Positions 1 through 8,433 of a DNA stretch of 64,000 nucleotides are shown here, piece after piece. Made by a program: the position numbers and the translations under genes. Under the pieces are notes generated by a model. That model had not been told where the DNA came from. It did not search any database and saw only the letters and a program-made list of their open reading frames with translations. This DNA is from Sphingopyxis sp. CCNWLW2. GTDB taxonomy: Bacteria > Pseudomonadota > Alphaproteobacteria > Sphingomonadales > Sphingomonadaceae. Numbering within the stretch: the first letter of the stretch is position 1; each line of letters starts with the position of its first letter. The stretch covers positions 995,001-1,059,000 of the forward strand of contig NZ_JBAWKJ010000001.1 of assembly GCF_037095755.1 (NCBI RefSeq), given 5' to 3'.

Positions 1-2090
1 ATCTTCGTCGACCACCAGTTCGGCGCCCTCGACGTCGAGGCCATTGATCGTGACCCCGTCGTCGGCGCCGTTGATCGTGATCGTCAGCGTCGTCGGCGCC
101 GGATCGCCGTCGCCGTCGGTGATCGTATAGGTGAAGATCTCGGTCAGCGTCTGACCCGCCGAAAGACCCTGCACCGGCTGCGCCGCATTGTTGAGGACAT
201 AGCTATAGCTGCCATCAGCATTGAGAGTCAGCGTACCGTAGGCGCCAGCGAGCGGCGCCCCCACGGTGCCGGCGGTCTGGCCAAATCCCACGCCCGTCAC
301 GCTCGCGCCATCGGCGCCGCGCACATCCACCGCACCGTCGGTTGCGTTGGCGTCGGTGCCGCCCGAACCGGTCAGCACATTGCCGTCGGCGGTCGGAGGG
401 CTTTCGCCCGTGCCGCCATCTTCGCTGACGCTGTCCGCGTCAGGATTGGCGGTCGGCACATCGTCGATGATGCGCACGTCGAGGCTGGCATTCGCGCTCG
501 ATCCGTCGCTGTCGGTCACGACGACCGCGAAGCTGTCGCCGACGAAATCCTCGCCGATGCTCGTGTGCGTCAGCGTATTGTCGGAAAGGACGTAATTATA
601 GGTGAAAGTCCCGCCGATCACCGATCCGTCGGTGCCCAGGACGGGCGTGAAGCCGGTGATGTTGACGACCCCGAGCGGGCTCGTCGCGGTGCCCGCGGTG
701 AACACGCCGTTCGTCACGACCTGCGTGCCGCCGATCGTCACATTGCCCAGCCCGTCGGGGGTCGACACGGTGAAGCTGCCCGGCTGGGTCAGCGCCGCCG
801 GGTCGGGCGACGAACCGTCGGCCAGATCGTCCTCGTTGACGATGACCTCGGCGCCCTCGGCATTCAGGCCATTGATCGTCACGCCGTCGTCGGCGCCGTT
901 GATGGTGATCGTCAGCGTCGCGGTCGCGGTGTCGCCATCGCCGTCGGTGATCGTGTAGGTGAAGATCTCGGTCAGCGATTCGCCGGCCGCAAGGCCCTGC
1001 ACCGGCTGCGCCTGGTTGTTCAGCACATAACGATAGCTGCCGTCGGCGTTCAGCGTCAGCGATCCATAGGCGCCGGCAAAAGCCTCACCCAGCGTGCCGC
1101 CGCCGACGGCGGTGACCGTCGCACCATCGGCGCCTTGAGTGTCGGCGACCCCGTCGGTCGCATTGGCGTCGCCGCCACCCAAGCCCGTCAAAACATTGCC
1201 ATCGGCAGCGGCCGGATTGTCGCCGTTTCCGCTATCCTCGGTCACGCTGTCGACATCGGGAAGCGCGGTCGGGACATCGTCGATGATACGCACATCGATG
1301 CTGTCGGTGCCGGTCGACCCGTCGCTGTCGGTGACGATCACCGCAAAGCTGTCGGTGACATTGTCCTCGCCCTGCGCGCCGTGGGTCAACGTGTTGTCGC
1401 CCAGCACATAATTATAGGTGAAGGTGCCACCGATCACCGACCCGTCGGCACCCGTCACCGGGGTGAAGCCCGTGATGTTGATCGTGCCGAGCGGGCTCGT
1501 CGCGGTGCCCGCCGTGAACACGCCGTTCGTCACGACCTGCGTTCCGCCGATCGTCACATTGCCGAGCCCGTCGGGGGTCGAGATCGAAAGGCTGCCGGCC
1601 TGCGTCAGTGCCGCCGCGTCGGGCGACGAACCGTCGGCGAGGTCATCCTCGTCGACCGTCAGGTCGCCGCCTTCGGTGTTGATGCCATTGATCGTGATGC
1701 CGTCGTCGGCGCCGTTGATTATGATCGTCAGCGTCGTCGTCGACGTATCGCCGTCGCCGTCGGTGATCGTGTAGGTAAAGGTCTCGGTCAGCGTCTGCCC
1801 GGCCGAAAGGCCTTGCACCGGCTGCGCCGCATTGTTGAGAGCGTAGCTGTAGCTGCCGTCGGCGTTGAGCGTCAGCGCGCCGTAGGCGCCCGCCAGTGCC
1901 GTCCCAACCGTGCCGCCGGTGACCGCGGTAACGGTCGCACCGTCGGCGCCCTGCACGTCGGCGACGCCGTCGGTCGCATTCGCGTCATTGCCGCCCGCAC
2001 CGGTCAGCACATTGCCGTTGGCGACCGTCGGGCCGTCCTCGGTCACGCTGTCGAGGTCGGCGCGCGCCGTCGGCGCGTCGTCGATGATGT
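1..2090 (-). repeat. Tandem repeats inside the giant adhesin gene
   Basis: Long direct repeats lie within the adhesin reading frame. The same anchor, reading GTCGGCGCCG on the plus strand, starts at 61, 889 and 1705, so the unit is 828 then 816 bp (276 and 272 residues). Each unit contains a segment with FTYTITDGDGD, then an NGADDG segment, a DGLGNVTIGG segment and an IIDDVPTA linker. The copies are near-identical in places but differ by small indels, as expected for repeats under recombination and selection. The array continues past the left edge, so the copy number is unknown. Confidence 0.85.
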
Positions 2091-3789
2091 CGATGTCCAG
2101 CGTATCCGAAGCGGCGTCGCCGTCGAGATCGGTGATCGTGAAGTCGAAGCTGACGGTCGAACCGTCGCCGTCGAGAACATTGTCCTTCAGCGTATAGACA
2201 TAGGTGAACGAACCCTGGCCCGTCTGCGCATTGTAGGAGTAGCCCGTGACGACCAGCGTTCCGGTCGCATCGCTGACAATCTGTTGCGGCAGCGATCCCG
2301 GCGTGACGGTCACGCCCTCGATCGTCACGCTGCCCACGCCATCGGTCGCGGTAAAGGTGATTGTTCCGCTGGTCGACGCCGCATCGCCGTCGAACTGCGA
2401 GCCGGGCGCTTCGCCGCCGCGCGCCGGCAGGTCGGCCTCGCGCACGATCGTGCCGGCGTCGCTTTCCCCGTCGCCGGGGACGAACGTAATCGTGGTGGGC
2501 GCGTCGCCGATCGCGATCGTCAGCGTCGCGGTCGAAGTATCGCCGTCGCCGTCGGTGATGCGATAGGTGAAGACGTCGCTGACGCCGCCCGGCGTGCCCG
2601 GATTGCGGGTATAAGAATAGCTGCCGTTGGCGTTGATGGTCAGCGCGCCATATTGGCCCTGGACCGTGCCGGGCGCCGCAAAACTCTCGCTGCCCGCGCC
2701 GCGAATGCCGGTGAGGGTGGCGCTGTCGGCGCCCTGCGTGTCGGCGCCGGGCGTCCCGCTGGTGGTGCCCACGCCGGTCAGCACATTGCCCGTTTCGGGA
2801 CCACGGCTGCCGCCCGCAAGCTGGTCGGTGTCGTTGCGTGCCGTCGGGACGTCATCGATGATCGAGATGGTCAGCCGCGCGGGCGCCGTATCGCCGTCGC
2901 GGTCGGTAACGACGACATTGAAGACGTCGGTCAGATTGGCATTGGCATTGGTGTTGTCGGCCAGCGTGTAGCTGTAGCCGATATTGTCCGGCGTCACGCT
3001 GGTGATGGTGAGCTGGCCGAGCGGCGAGGTGATGACCTGACCGACGCCGGTGACGACGGTGCCGTTGATCGCGACCGACACCAGCCCGTCGGGCGCATCG
3101 ATGACGATCGAACCCGTGACGGTTTCACTGGTCGCCGCGCTGTTGCTTCCGGCGGGTTCATTGCCGCGCGCCGGAAGTCCGGCTTCATTGACGCTGGAGG
3201 TCGCGTCGAGCGCCCCGGCCGGCTGGTCGGGGGTGACAATGGAAATCGTCGGCTCTTCATCCGGAGCGTCGGGAATCAGTTCGCGGCCTTCGGGCTGCGG
3301 AAAGGCAAGTTCGGTATAGGGCAGCAGGTCGCCGAGCGCATAGGCATCCTGGATCGGGCCTTCGGGGTCGGCGAAATTGCCGCCCGAGCTGCGGACACCG
3401 GCTTCGGGGTTCAGCTCGCCCAGATTCTCCAGCAGCTGCGCCACCGTGCTCGCGGGCACCGTATCGCCATCGACGACGATCGACGGGACATCGACCGCGC
3501 CGCCGGGAATGATGAACACCTGACCGTTCGGCAGGGTGATGACAAGGTCGGTGCCCGAGATCGTGATATCGTCGATCGACGCGCCCGCGGGCAGGACGAT
3601 GCGGCCGCTTGCGTCGGGAACGAGGATCGCCTGGATCGCCAGCGGTATGACCGATGCGGCGGCGGTCACGTTCGCCGCGGCGGCAAGAAATTCGCCGCCC
3701 GGTACGGCCCGATTCGATGGCTCGTTCGATGCGCCGTCGCGCTCGGGACCCGTCATGCCATTCCGCGCCGGATTGTCGAAAGCATCCAT
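1..3789 (-). CDS. Giant VCBS/cadherin-like repeat adhesin, N-terminal part (runs off the left edge)
   Basis: This is the first 1263 codons of a very large repetitive protein with no stop before base 1. It starts at ATG 3789 (MDAFDNPARNG), 8 bases after GAGGG. No Sec signal peptide is visible, which fits export by a type I system, as for BapA/LapA-type adhesins. Residues 1-170 form a unique head with IVLPAGASIDDITISG and LVITLPNGQVFIIPGG. After that come beta-rich Ig/VCBS-like modules containing DGDGDT, NEDDLADGSSPD and FTYTITDGDGD, which are acidic, Ca-binding-like loops. Such proteins are displayed on the cell surface and mediate biofilm or surface attachment. No transporter or protease partner is visible on this side. 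The family is clear, but the exact type is uncertain because the C-terminus is missing. Confidence 0.85.
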   Translation of the reverse strand, partial: MDAFDNPARNGMTGPERDGASNEPSNRAVPGGEFLAAAANVTAAASVIPLAIQAILVPDASGRIVLPAGASIDDITISGTDLVITLPNGQVFIIPGGAVDVPSIVVDGDTVPASTVAQLLENLGELNPEAGVRSSGGNFADPEGPIQDAYALGDLLPYTELAFPQPEGRELIPDAPDEEPTISIVTPDQPAGALDATSSVNEAGLPARGNEPAGSNSAATSETVTGSIVIDAPDGLVSVAINGTVVTGVGQVITSPLGQLTITSVTPDNIGYSYTLADNTNANANLTDVFNVVVTDRDGDTAPARLTISIIDDVPTARNDTDQLAGGSRGPETGNVLTGVGTTSGTPGADTQGADSATLTGIRGAGSESFAAPGTVQGQYGALTINANGSYSYTRNPGTPGGVSDVFTYRITDGDGDTSTATLTIAIGDAPTTITFVPGDGESDAGTIVREADLPARGGEAPGSQFDGDAASTSGTITFTATDGVGSVTIEGVTVTPGSLPQQIVSDATGTLVVTGYSYNAQTGQGSFTYVYTLKDNVLDGDGSTVSFDFTITDLDGDAASDTLDIDIIDDAPTARADLDSVTEDGPTVANGNVLTGAGGNDANATDGVADVQGADGATVTAVTGGTVGTALAGAYGALTLNADGSYSYALNNAAQPVQGLSAGQTLTETFTYTITDGDGDTSTTTLTIIINGADDGITINGINTEGGDLTVDEDDLADGSSPDAAALTQAGSLSISTPDGLGNVTIGGTQVVTNGVFTAGTATSPLGTINITGFTPVTGADGSVIGGTFTYNYVLGDNTLTHGAQGEDNVTDSFAVIVTDSDGSTGTDSIDVRIIDDVPTALPDVDSVTEDSGNGDNPAAADGNVLTGLGGGDANATDGVADTQGADGATVTAVGGGTLGEAFAGAYGSLTLNADGSYRYVLNNQAQPVQGLAAGESLTEIFTYTITDGDGDTATATLTITINGADDGVTINGLNAEGAEVIVNEDDLADGSSPDPAALTQPGSFTVSTPDGLGNVTIGGTQVVTNGVFTAGTATSPLGVVNITGFTPVLGTDGSVIGGTFTYNYVLSDNTLTHTSIGEDFVGDSFAVVVTDSDGSSANASLDVRIIDDVPTANPDADSVSEDGGTGESPPTADGNVLTGSGGTDANATDGAVDVRGADGASVTGVGFGQTAGTVGAPLAGAYGTLTLNADGSYSYVLNNAAQPVQGLSAGQTLTEIFTYTITDGDGDPAPTTLTITINGADDGVTINGLDVEGAELVVDED

Positions 3790-4281
3790 GTCAATTTCCC
3801 TCGAACGCACCTCGCCCTGCCGCAAAAACGGCACAGCAAAATTTCCACCAATGTCAGTGCGACCCACGGTCCAAGCGACTCGGACCTTCCCCACGCATTA
3901 GGAAACATGGATTCCCGGAAATCCGCAAGCGCGTTAACACATTTTTATCAATCGCTAATTTGCACTAAACGAGCGATCATCCTCGCATCGCCTGTGGAGC
4001 AGAATACAACATATATTCAATGATATAATGTGAATTCCCTATCAAGATCGCTCACCACCAAAGCGATGCCCTCGTCCCAATTAGAACCACAAATTAACAC
4101 GGCTCGTCGCATTCGCCGCCCCGTCCGAGCGGCGAATCGGTCCAACTCTCCACGCGGCGTTAAGTGAATGCGGCACGATCTTAGCAACGCCAATGCACCC
4201 GACCGGCGCACCCAAAAAACCGCGGCGAAAATGCAATATTAAGGGTTGCCGGACGATAATGGTTCACCAAAGGAGAGGTTG
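3790..4281. other. Divergent regulatory gap between adhesin and PilZ genes
   Basis: These 492 bp without a convincing gene separate two divergently transcribed genes. The stretch around 3900-4060 is clearly AT-richer than its surroundings and includes ATATATTC and GATATAAT-like sequence, suitable for promoters. The leader of the adhesin may therefore exceed 150 nt. I see no strong terminator or riboswitch fold here. The 64-residue open frame on the minus strand at 4017-4211 has no coding character. Confidence 0.5.
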
Positions 4282-4776
4282 GTGAGATCCTTGCTGGCGC
4301 ATATCGCGGTCCCCGTCGAAACGACCGATCGCAGGCGAACGAGCCGCCGCACGCTTCGGCTCGATGTCGCGGCGCGCACGGCCACGGCCGAATCCGCCGT
4401 GATCATCCGCAACCTGTCGCGGACCGGCCTGCTGATCGAGACCGACGCTGGCTTTTCCATCGGCGAGACCTTCCTGCTGGTCTTGCCGGAACTCGGCGCC
4501 GCTCCCGCGCGCGTCGTTCGCCATGACGGCAGGCTCTTCGGCTGCGAGTTCCTGACGCCCGTCCCGGCGAGCGCGATCAGCGCGGCGCTGCTCAAAGCCG
4601 CCCCCGGCGAGGAAGCGGACGATATGGCCAATGCGGCGAGCGCGAGCGACGCCAGCGAACTTTATGCGCGGCGGCCGTCGAGCGCGATCCTGTTCACGGC
4701 GACGACCGCCTTGTTCACCGCCGTGGCTCTTCTCTTCGTCTTTGCCCTCGTGTCACTGAACTTCTCGGCGGACTGA
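4282..4776 (+). CDS. PilZ-domain protein with C-terminal membrane anchor
   Basis: A PilZ domain fills most of the protein. The N-terminal RRRTSRR followed by NLSRTGLLIET matches the RxxxR and [D/N]xSxxG signatures that bind c-di-GMP in this family. One hydrophobic helix near the C-terminus (AILFTATTALFTAVALLFVF) probably anchors it in the inner membrane with a tiny periplasmic tail. I chose GTG 4282 because AAAGGAG at 4269-4275 ends 6 bases upstream. TTG 4279 and TTG 4246 are in-frame alternatives that fit the ribosome binding site less well. It sits divergent from the giant adhesin, which suggests (inference only) c-di-GMP-linked surface attachment. Confidence 0.75.
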   Translation: MRSLLAHIAVPVETTDRRRTSRRTLRLDVAARTATAESAVIIRNLSRTGLLIETDAGFSIGETFLLVLPELGAAPARVVRHDGRLFGCEFLTPVPASAISAALLKAAPGEEADDMANAASASDASELYARRPSSAILFTATTALFTAVALLFVFALVSLNFSAD

Positions 4777-4779
4777 TTC

Positions 4780-4799
4780 CCGCGCCCTTGCCGGCGCGG
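4780..4799 (+). terminator. Possible terminator hairpin after the PilZ gene
   Basis: A 7-bp perfect GC stem, CCGCGCC and GGCGCGG, with a 6-base loop lies 4 bases after the PilZ stop codon. There is no T-run after it, so intrinsic termination is uncertain. Confidence 0.3.
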
Positions 4800-4896
4800 C
4801 CTCCATGCACCGGCCACCTATGTCGATTTTCATTCGCAGCGACCAACGCGAAGCAGGTTACGAAACTATAGCGGGATCGCGCAGCCGGGCAAACCC

Positions 4897-4912
4897 ATCG
4901 GATATTCCCGAT
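4897..4912. promoter_or_regulatory. Candidate ArsR operator, site 1
   Basis: ATCGG-N6-CCGAT inverted repeat 56 bp upstream of arsR. The same arms and spacing recur 38 bp downstream at 4935. Paired short dyads in front of an arsR-led operon fit ArsR/SmtB-family autorepression. Confidence 0.6.
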
Positions 4913-4932
4913 AAGAATTGACGGACGAGATT

Positions 4933-4952
4933 CCATCGGATAATTCCGATGG
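4933..4952. promoter_or_regulatory. Candidate ArsR operator, site 2
   Basis: A perfect dyad with 8-bp arms (CCATCGGA and TCCGATGG) around TAAT, containing the same ATCGG-N6-CCGAT core as the upstream site. It abuts the arsR start codon at 4953, so bound repressor would also block the ribosome binding region. No clear Shine-Dalgarno precedes this start; the message may be leaderless or weakly translated. Confidence 0.65.
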
Positions 4953-5282
4953 ATGCAAACCGATTCCGCCTTGGCCATTCTCGCCGCGCTGGCGCATCCG
5001 ACCCGCCTCGATGCGTTCCGCCTGCTCGTCAAACATGAACCAGAAGGCCTGTCGACGGGTCAGCTTGTCGAGGCGTCGGCACTCACCCAAAGCACCTTTT
5101 CGACTCATCTCGCGGTACTCGCGAAAGCCGGTCTCGTGATATCCGAGAAGCGCGGGCGCCAGATTATCCAGCGCGCGGATATCGACGCCCTTCGCGGCCT
5201 GATGCTCTTCCTCGCCAAGGATTGTTGCCAGGGGCGCGCCGAGCTTTGCGAGCCCCTGCTTGCCGAATTGGCGTGCTGCTGA
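4953..5282 (+). CDS. arsR: ArsR-family arsenic-responsive repressor
   Basis: A 109-residue winged-helix repressor of the ArsR/SmtB family. The recognition region is QSTFSTHLAVLAKAGLV. The metal-binding CVC of the classic E. coli type is absent. Instead, cysteines lie at the C-terminus: Cys91-Cys92, Cys99, and a final Cys108-Cys109. That resembles the arrangement in Acidithiobacillus ArsR (adjacent cysteines plus one about six residues later), which binds As(III) and releases DNA. It heads the arsR-arsC-acr3-arsH operon and probably represses it through the dyads at 4897 and 4933. The extra terminal CC pair is unusual. Confidence 0.88.
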   Translation: MQTDSALAILAALAHPTRLDAFRLLVKHEPEGLSTGQLVEASALTQSTFSTHLAVLAKAGLVISEKRGRQIIQRADIDALRGLMLFLAKDCCQGRAELCEPLLAELACC

Positions 5283-5295
5283 AGGAACCCGCCCG

Positions 5296-5724
5296 ATGAC
5301 CGATATCATCATCTATCATAACCCGGAATGCGGGACGTCGCGGAACACGCTCGCGCTGATCCGCAACGCCGGGATCGAGCCGCATGTCGTGGAATATCTG
5401 AAAACGCCCCCGTCGCGCGCCCTGCTCGCACAACTGATCGAGCGGGCGGGCATCGCGCCGCGCGAGCTCCTTCGCGAAAAGGGGACGCCTTATGCCGAGC
5501 TGGGTCTTGCCGATCCATCCCTCGACGATGCGGCGCTGGTCGAGGCGATGATGGCGCACCCGATCCTGATCAACCGACCGCTTGTCGTGTCGTCGCTCGG
5601 TGTGAGGCTCTGCCGGCCATCCGAAGCGGCGCTCGATATCCTTCCGGCCCGTCAGCTCGGCGCCTTTGCAAAGGAGGATGGCGAGCGCGTCGTCGATGCA
5701 GATGGAAATCGCGTCCAGCCCTGA
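5296..5724 (+). CDS. arsC: Arsenate reductase, glutaredoxin-dependent ArsC type
   Basis: This 142-residue protein has the N-terminal NPECGTSRNT motif with the catalytic cysteine at residue 12. Together with the NRPLV segment, this marks the E. coli plasmid R773-type ArsC (thioredoxin fold, glutathione/glutaredoxin-coupled). It reduces arsenate to arsenite in the cytoplasm so that the Acr3 pump can export it. ATG 5296 is chosen, 13 bases after the arsR stop, with GAAGGA upstream. An in-frame start at 5260 would overlap arsR and add residues not typical of the family. Confidence 0.92.
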   Translation: MTDIIIYHNPECGTSRNTLALIRNAGIEPHVVEYLKTPPSRALLAQLIERAGIAPRELLREKGTPYAELGLADPSLDDAALVEAMMAHPILINRPLVVSSLGVRLCRPSEAALDILPARQLGAFAKEDGERVVDADGNRVQP

Positions 5725-5736
5725 GGAAAAACATCC

Positions 5737-6804
5737 ATGTCCAATGCTATCAAGCGGGAACCACTGTCGTTCCTCGATCGCTACCTGACGCTCTGGATCT
5801 TCCTTGCGATGGCGCTCGGCGTCTGGCTCGGGTCGACCTTCGACGGCCTGCCCGCCGCGATCGACGCGCTGTCGGTCGGGTCGACCAATATCCCGATTGC
5901 GATCGGCCTCATCCTGATGATGTATCCGCCCTTGGCACGCGTTCGCTACGATGAGCTCCCACGAGTCTTCGAGGACAAGCGCGTTCTCGCCATCTCGCTC
6001 ATCCAGAACTGGATCATCGGTCCGGTGCTGATGTTCGCGCTCGCGGTGATCTTTCTGTCTGATAGGCCTGAATATATGACCGGGCTGATCCTGATCGGTC
6101 TCGCGCGCTGCATCGCAATGGTGATTGTGTGGAACCAGCTCGCGAACGGCGACAATCAATATGTCGCCGCGCTCGTCGCCTTCAACTCGATCTTCCAGAT
6201 CCTGTTTTTCAGCGTCTATGCCTGGTTCTTTCTGACCATCTTGCCGCCGCATTTCGGGCTCGAAGGCAGCGTGATCGACGTCAGCTTCCGGACCGTCGCC
6301 GAGGCGGTCCTCATCTACCTCGGCATTCCCTTTGCGGCGGGATATCTTACCCGCAAATGGCTGGCCTGCGCCAAAGGCAATGACTGGTATGAAGCGCGTT
6401 TCCTGCCCCGCATCGCGCCGATCACGCTTGTCGCGCTGCTGTTCACGATCGTCGCGATGTTCAGCCTCAAGGGCGGCGAGATCATCGCCATCCCCGGCGA
6501 CGTCGTGCGCGTCGCGATCCCGCTCACCATCTATTTCGTCGTACAGTTCGTCATCAGCTTCTGGATGGGCAAGCTTATCGAGGCCGATTACCCGCGCACG
6601 ACGGCGGTCGCCTTCACCGCCGCCGGCAATAATTTCGAGCTCGCGATCGCGGTCGCCATCGCCGCCTTCGGCCTTGCCTCGCCGGTCGCCTTCGCCGCTG
6701 TCATCGGCCCGCTCGTCGAGGTTCCCGTGCTTATCCTGCTGGTAAGCGTCGCCTTTTGGTTCGGACGCCGCTGGTTTCCGTCGTCCACCCCCGCGAAAGA
6801 CTGA
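5737..6804 (+). CDS. acr3: Arsenite efflux transporter Acr3
   Basis: A 355-residue inner-membrane protein with about ten hydrophobic helices. It carries the family-conserved cysteine in [13 protein letters not shown], a residue required for arsenite transport in Acr3 proteins, and the late [13 protein letters not shown] motif. The length matches the family. It lies 12 bases after arsC in the same operon. It belongs to the BASS/Acr3 type rather than ArsB, and no ArsA ATPase is present, so export is driven by the proton motive force. Confidence 0.93.
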   Translation: MSNAIKREPLSFLDRYLTLWIFLAMALGVWLGSTFDGLPAAIDALSVGSTNIPIAIGLILMMYPPLARVRYDELPRVFEDKRVLAISLIQNWIIGPVLMFALAVIFLSDRPEYMTGLILIGLARCIAMVIVWNQLANGDNQYVAALVAFNSIFQILFFSVYAWFFLTILPPHFGLEGSVIDVSFRTVAEAVLIYLGIPFAAGYLTRKWLACAKGNDWYEARFLPRIAPITLVALLFTIVAMFSLKGGEIIAIPGDVVRVAIPLTIYFVVQFVISFWMGKLIEADYPRTTAVAFTAAGNNFELAIAVAIAAFGLASPVAFAAVIGPLVEVPVLILLVSVAFWFGRRWFPSSTPAKD

Positions 6805-6809
6805 TCTCC

Positions 6810-7565
6810 ATGACTGCCCCGACCTTCTCGCGCCTCCGCACACTCACCGACCCCACCCATCTTCCGGCGCTGAGCCCAGAATATGTCCGGTCACAACCGG
6901 CGCTGGGCCTCGGCCCGCTCGATCCCGCGCCGCGCATCCTGCTGCTCTACGGGAGCTTGCGCGAACGATCTTACTCGCGACTCGTCGTCGAAGAGACTGC
7001 GCGCCTGCTCCAGCTTTTCGGCTGTGAGACGCGTATCTTCGATCCCACGGACCTGCCGCTTCCCGACCTGATCGCCGACGACGATCATCCGGCGGTCGAG
7101 GAGCTCCGGCAGCATTCGCTCTGGTCCGAAGGCCAGGTCTGGTGCAGCCCCGAACGTCACGGCCAGATCACCGGGACCATGAAGGCGCAGGTCGATCATC
7201 TGCCGCTCGCTTATAAGGGCCTCCGACCGACGCAGGGCCGCACGCTCGCGGTCATGCAGGTCTCGGCGGGTTCGCAATCGTTCAACAGCGTCAACACGCT
7301 CCGCATCCTCGGCCGCTGGATGCGGATGGTCACCATCCCCAACCAGTCGAGCGTCGCCAAGGCCTATCAGGAATTCGACCAGGCGGGCCGTATGCTGCCC
7401 TCTAGCTATTATGACCGGATCGTCGATGTCGCCGAAGAGCTTGTACGCTTCACCGTGCTGACGCGCGGTCACGCCGCCCAGCTCGTCGACCGCTATTCGG
7501 AACGCAAGGATCGAAACGAACCCGTCGTGACGCCGGCTCAGTTGGCCGGCCTGCCGGGCGTCTGA
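6810..7565 (+). CDS. arsH: ArsH NADPH-dependent FMN reductase
   Basis: A 251-residue flavodoxin-like flavoprotein. [11 protein letters not shown] is the FMN phosphate-binding loop typical of ArsH. Family studies link ArsH to oxidation of trivalent organoarsenicals and quinone reduction, protecting cells from methylated arsenic. ATG 6810 lies 5 bases after the acr3 stop, so it is the last gene of the arsenic operon. An upstream in-frame ATG at 6756 lies inside acr3 and is rejected. Confidence 0.92.
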   Translation: MTAPTFSRLRTLTDPTHLPALSPEYVRSQPALGLGPLDPAPRILLLYGSLRERSYSRLVVEETARLLQLFGCETRIFDPTDLPLPDLIADDDHPAVEELRQHSLWSEGQVWCSPERHGQITGTMKAQVDHLPLAYKGLRPTQGRTLAVMQVSAGSQSFNSVNTLRILGRWMRMVTIPNQSSVAKAYQEFDQAGRMLPSSYYDRIVDVAEELVRFTVLTRGHAAQLVDRYSERKDRNEPVVTPAQLAGLPGV

Positions 7566-7605
7566 GCACCCTGCAAACAGCGTGCTTGGCTTCTACCGAC
7601 CGCAA

Positions 7606-7619
7606 CCTGTATAGACGGG
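7606..7619. promoter_or_regulatory. Candidate operator of the HutC-like regulator (autoregulation)
   Basis: CCTGTATAGACGGG immediately precedes the regulator's start codon. ACCTGTATAGAC here matches 11 of 12 bases of the site in front of the TonB receptor (minus strand, around 12631-12642). TGTATA-type palindromes are the known HutC binding motif in Pseudomonas. Its position within a few bases of the ATG implies translation from a very short or absent leader. Confidence 0.5.
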
Positions 7620-7621
7620 TT

Positions 7622-8422
7622 ATGGATTTTATCACTCGCACGCGCGGACGCGGATCAAAGCTTTCGACTGGATCCGCGGCCGCCCGGCCCCGCAGCCCCG
7701 ACGACGAAAATGACCGGTCTCCGCCTCGTTACGCCGCCATCAAGCAGAGCATTTGCGATGCCGTTCGCGACGGGCATCTGAAGCCGGGCGACCGGGTGCC
7801 GTCGGAAGCCGAACTGGTCCAGCAGTTCGACGTGTCGCGCATGACCGCCAATCGGGCCCTACGCGAGCTACAGGCCGCGGGCGTCCTCGTGCGCCGCGCG
7901 GGCAGCGGATCGTTCATCGCCGAGCCCAAGCCGATCGGCCAGATGATCGAAATCCGCAATATCGCCGAAGAAATCCGGGAGCGCGGGCATGTCTACCGCG
8001 CGCGCGTCGTGCAGAATGACGAGATACGCGCCAATGCCGACATGGCGGCGCTGCTCGAGGTTCCGGTCGGGACCCGGCTGTTCCACTCGATCATCGTGCA
8101 TCATGAAGCCGAGTTCCCGATCCAGCTCGAAGAGCGTTTCGTGCTCGCGTCGGCCGCCCCCGACTATGGCAAGATCGACTTCACGCAGATGACGCCGAAC
8201 GAATATCTGACAAGGACGGCGCCGCTCGAGCGCGTCGAACATCGGGTTCGCGCCGAAATGCCCGATGCGCGCACCCACAGCATGCTGGGGCTGTCGGACG
8301 GCGAACCCGTGCTGCGGATGACGCGCCGGACATGGAGCCATTCGCGCCTCGTCAGCCACGCCTGGCTGACGCATCCGGGATCGCGCTTCGAGCTGTCGGC
8401 CGCCTTCTCGATCGACGACTGA
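7622..8422 (+). CDS. HutC-like GntR-family transcriptional regulator
   Basis: A winged helix (RVPSEAELVQQFDVSRMTAN, then RALRELQAAG) is followed by a UTRA effector domain with EERFVLASAAPDY, giving 266 residues. This is the HutC branch of the GntR family, whose best-known members bind urocanate and repress histidine utilisation. No hut gene is present here. It faces the TonB receptor/PepSY operon and shares a TGTATA-type site with it, so it more likely controls that uptake system. The start is the first in-frame ATG. About 35 residues before the HTH look disordered, and there is no clear Shine-Dalgarno. TTG 7586 is an alternative. Confidence 0.8.
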   Translation: MDFITRTRGRGSKLSTGSAAARPRSPDDENDRSPPRYAAIKQSICDAVRDGHLKPGDRVPSEAELVQQFDVSRMTANRALRELQAAGVLVRRAGSGSFIAEPKPIGQMIEIRNIAEEIRERGHVYRARVVQNDEIRANADMAALLEVPVGTRLFHSIIVHHEAEFPIQLEERFVLASAAPDYGKIDFTQMTPNEYLTRTAPLERVEHRVRAEMPDARTHSMLGLSDGEPVLRMTRRTWSHSRLVSHAWLTHPGSRFELSAAFSIDD

Positions 8423-8433
8423 CCGCCGGCAGG

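Noticed and set aside
565..4023. Very long open plus-strand frame (over 1100 codons) opposite the adhesin
   Set aside because: Its product is an Arg/Asp/Gly-rich low-complexity mirror of the repeats. The minus strand gives well-formed VCBS-like modules, so this is an antisense shadow of a GC-rich gene.
7658..7683. HindIII, BamHI and NotI recognition sites clustered within 26 bases, like a cloning polylinker
   Set aside because: The stretch reads in frame through the N-terminal disordered part of the HutC-like gene with normal codon use, and no other vector sequence is visible. Probably coincidence in GC-rich DNA.
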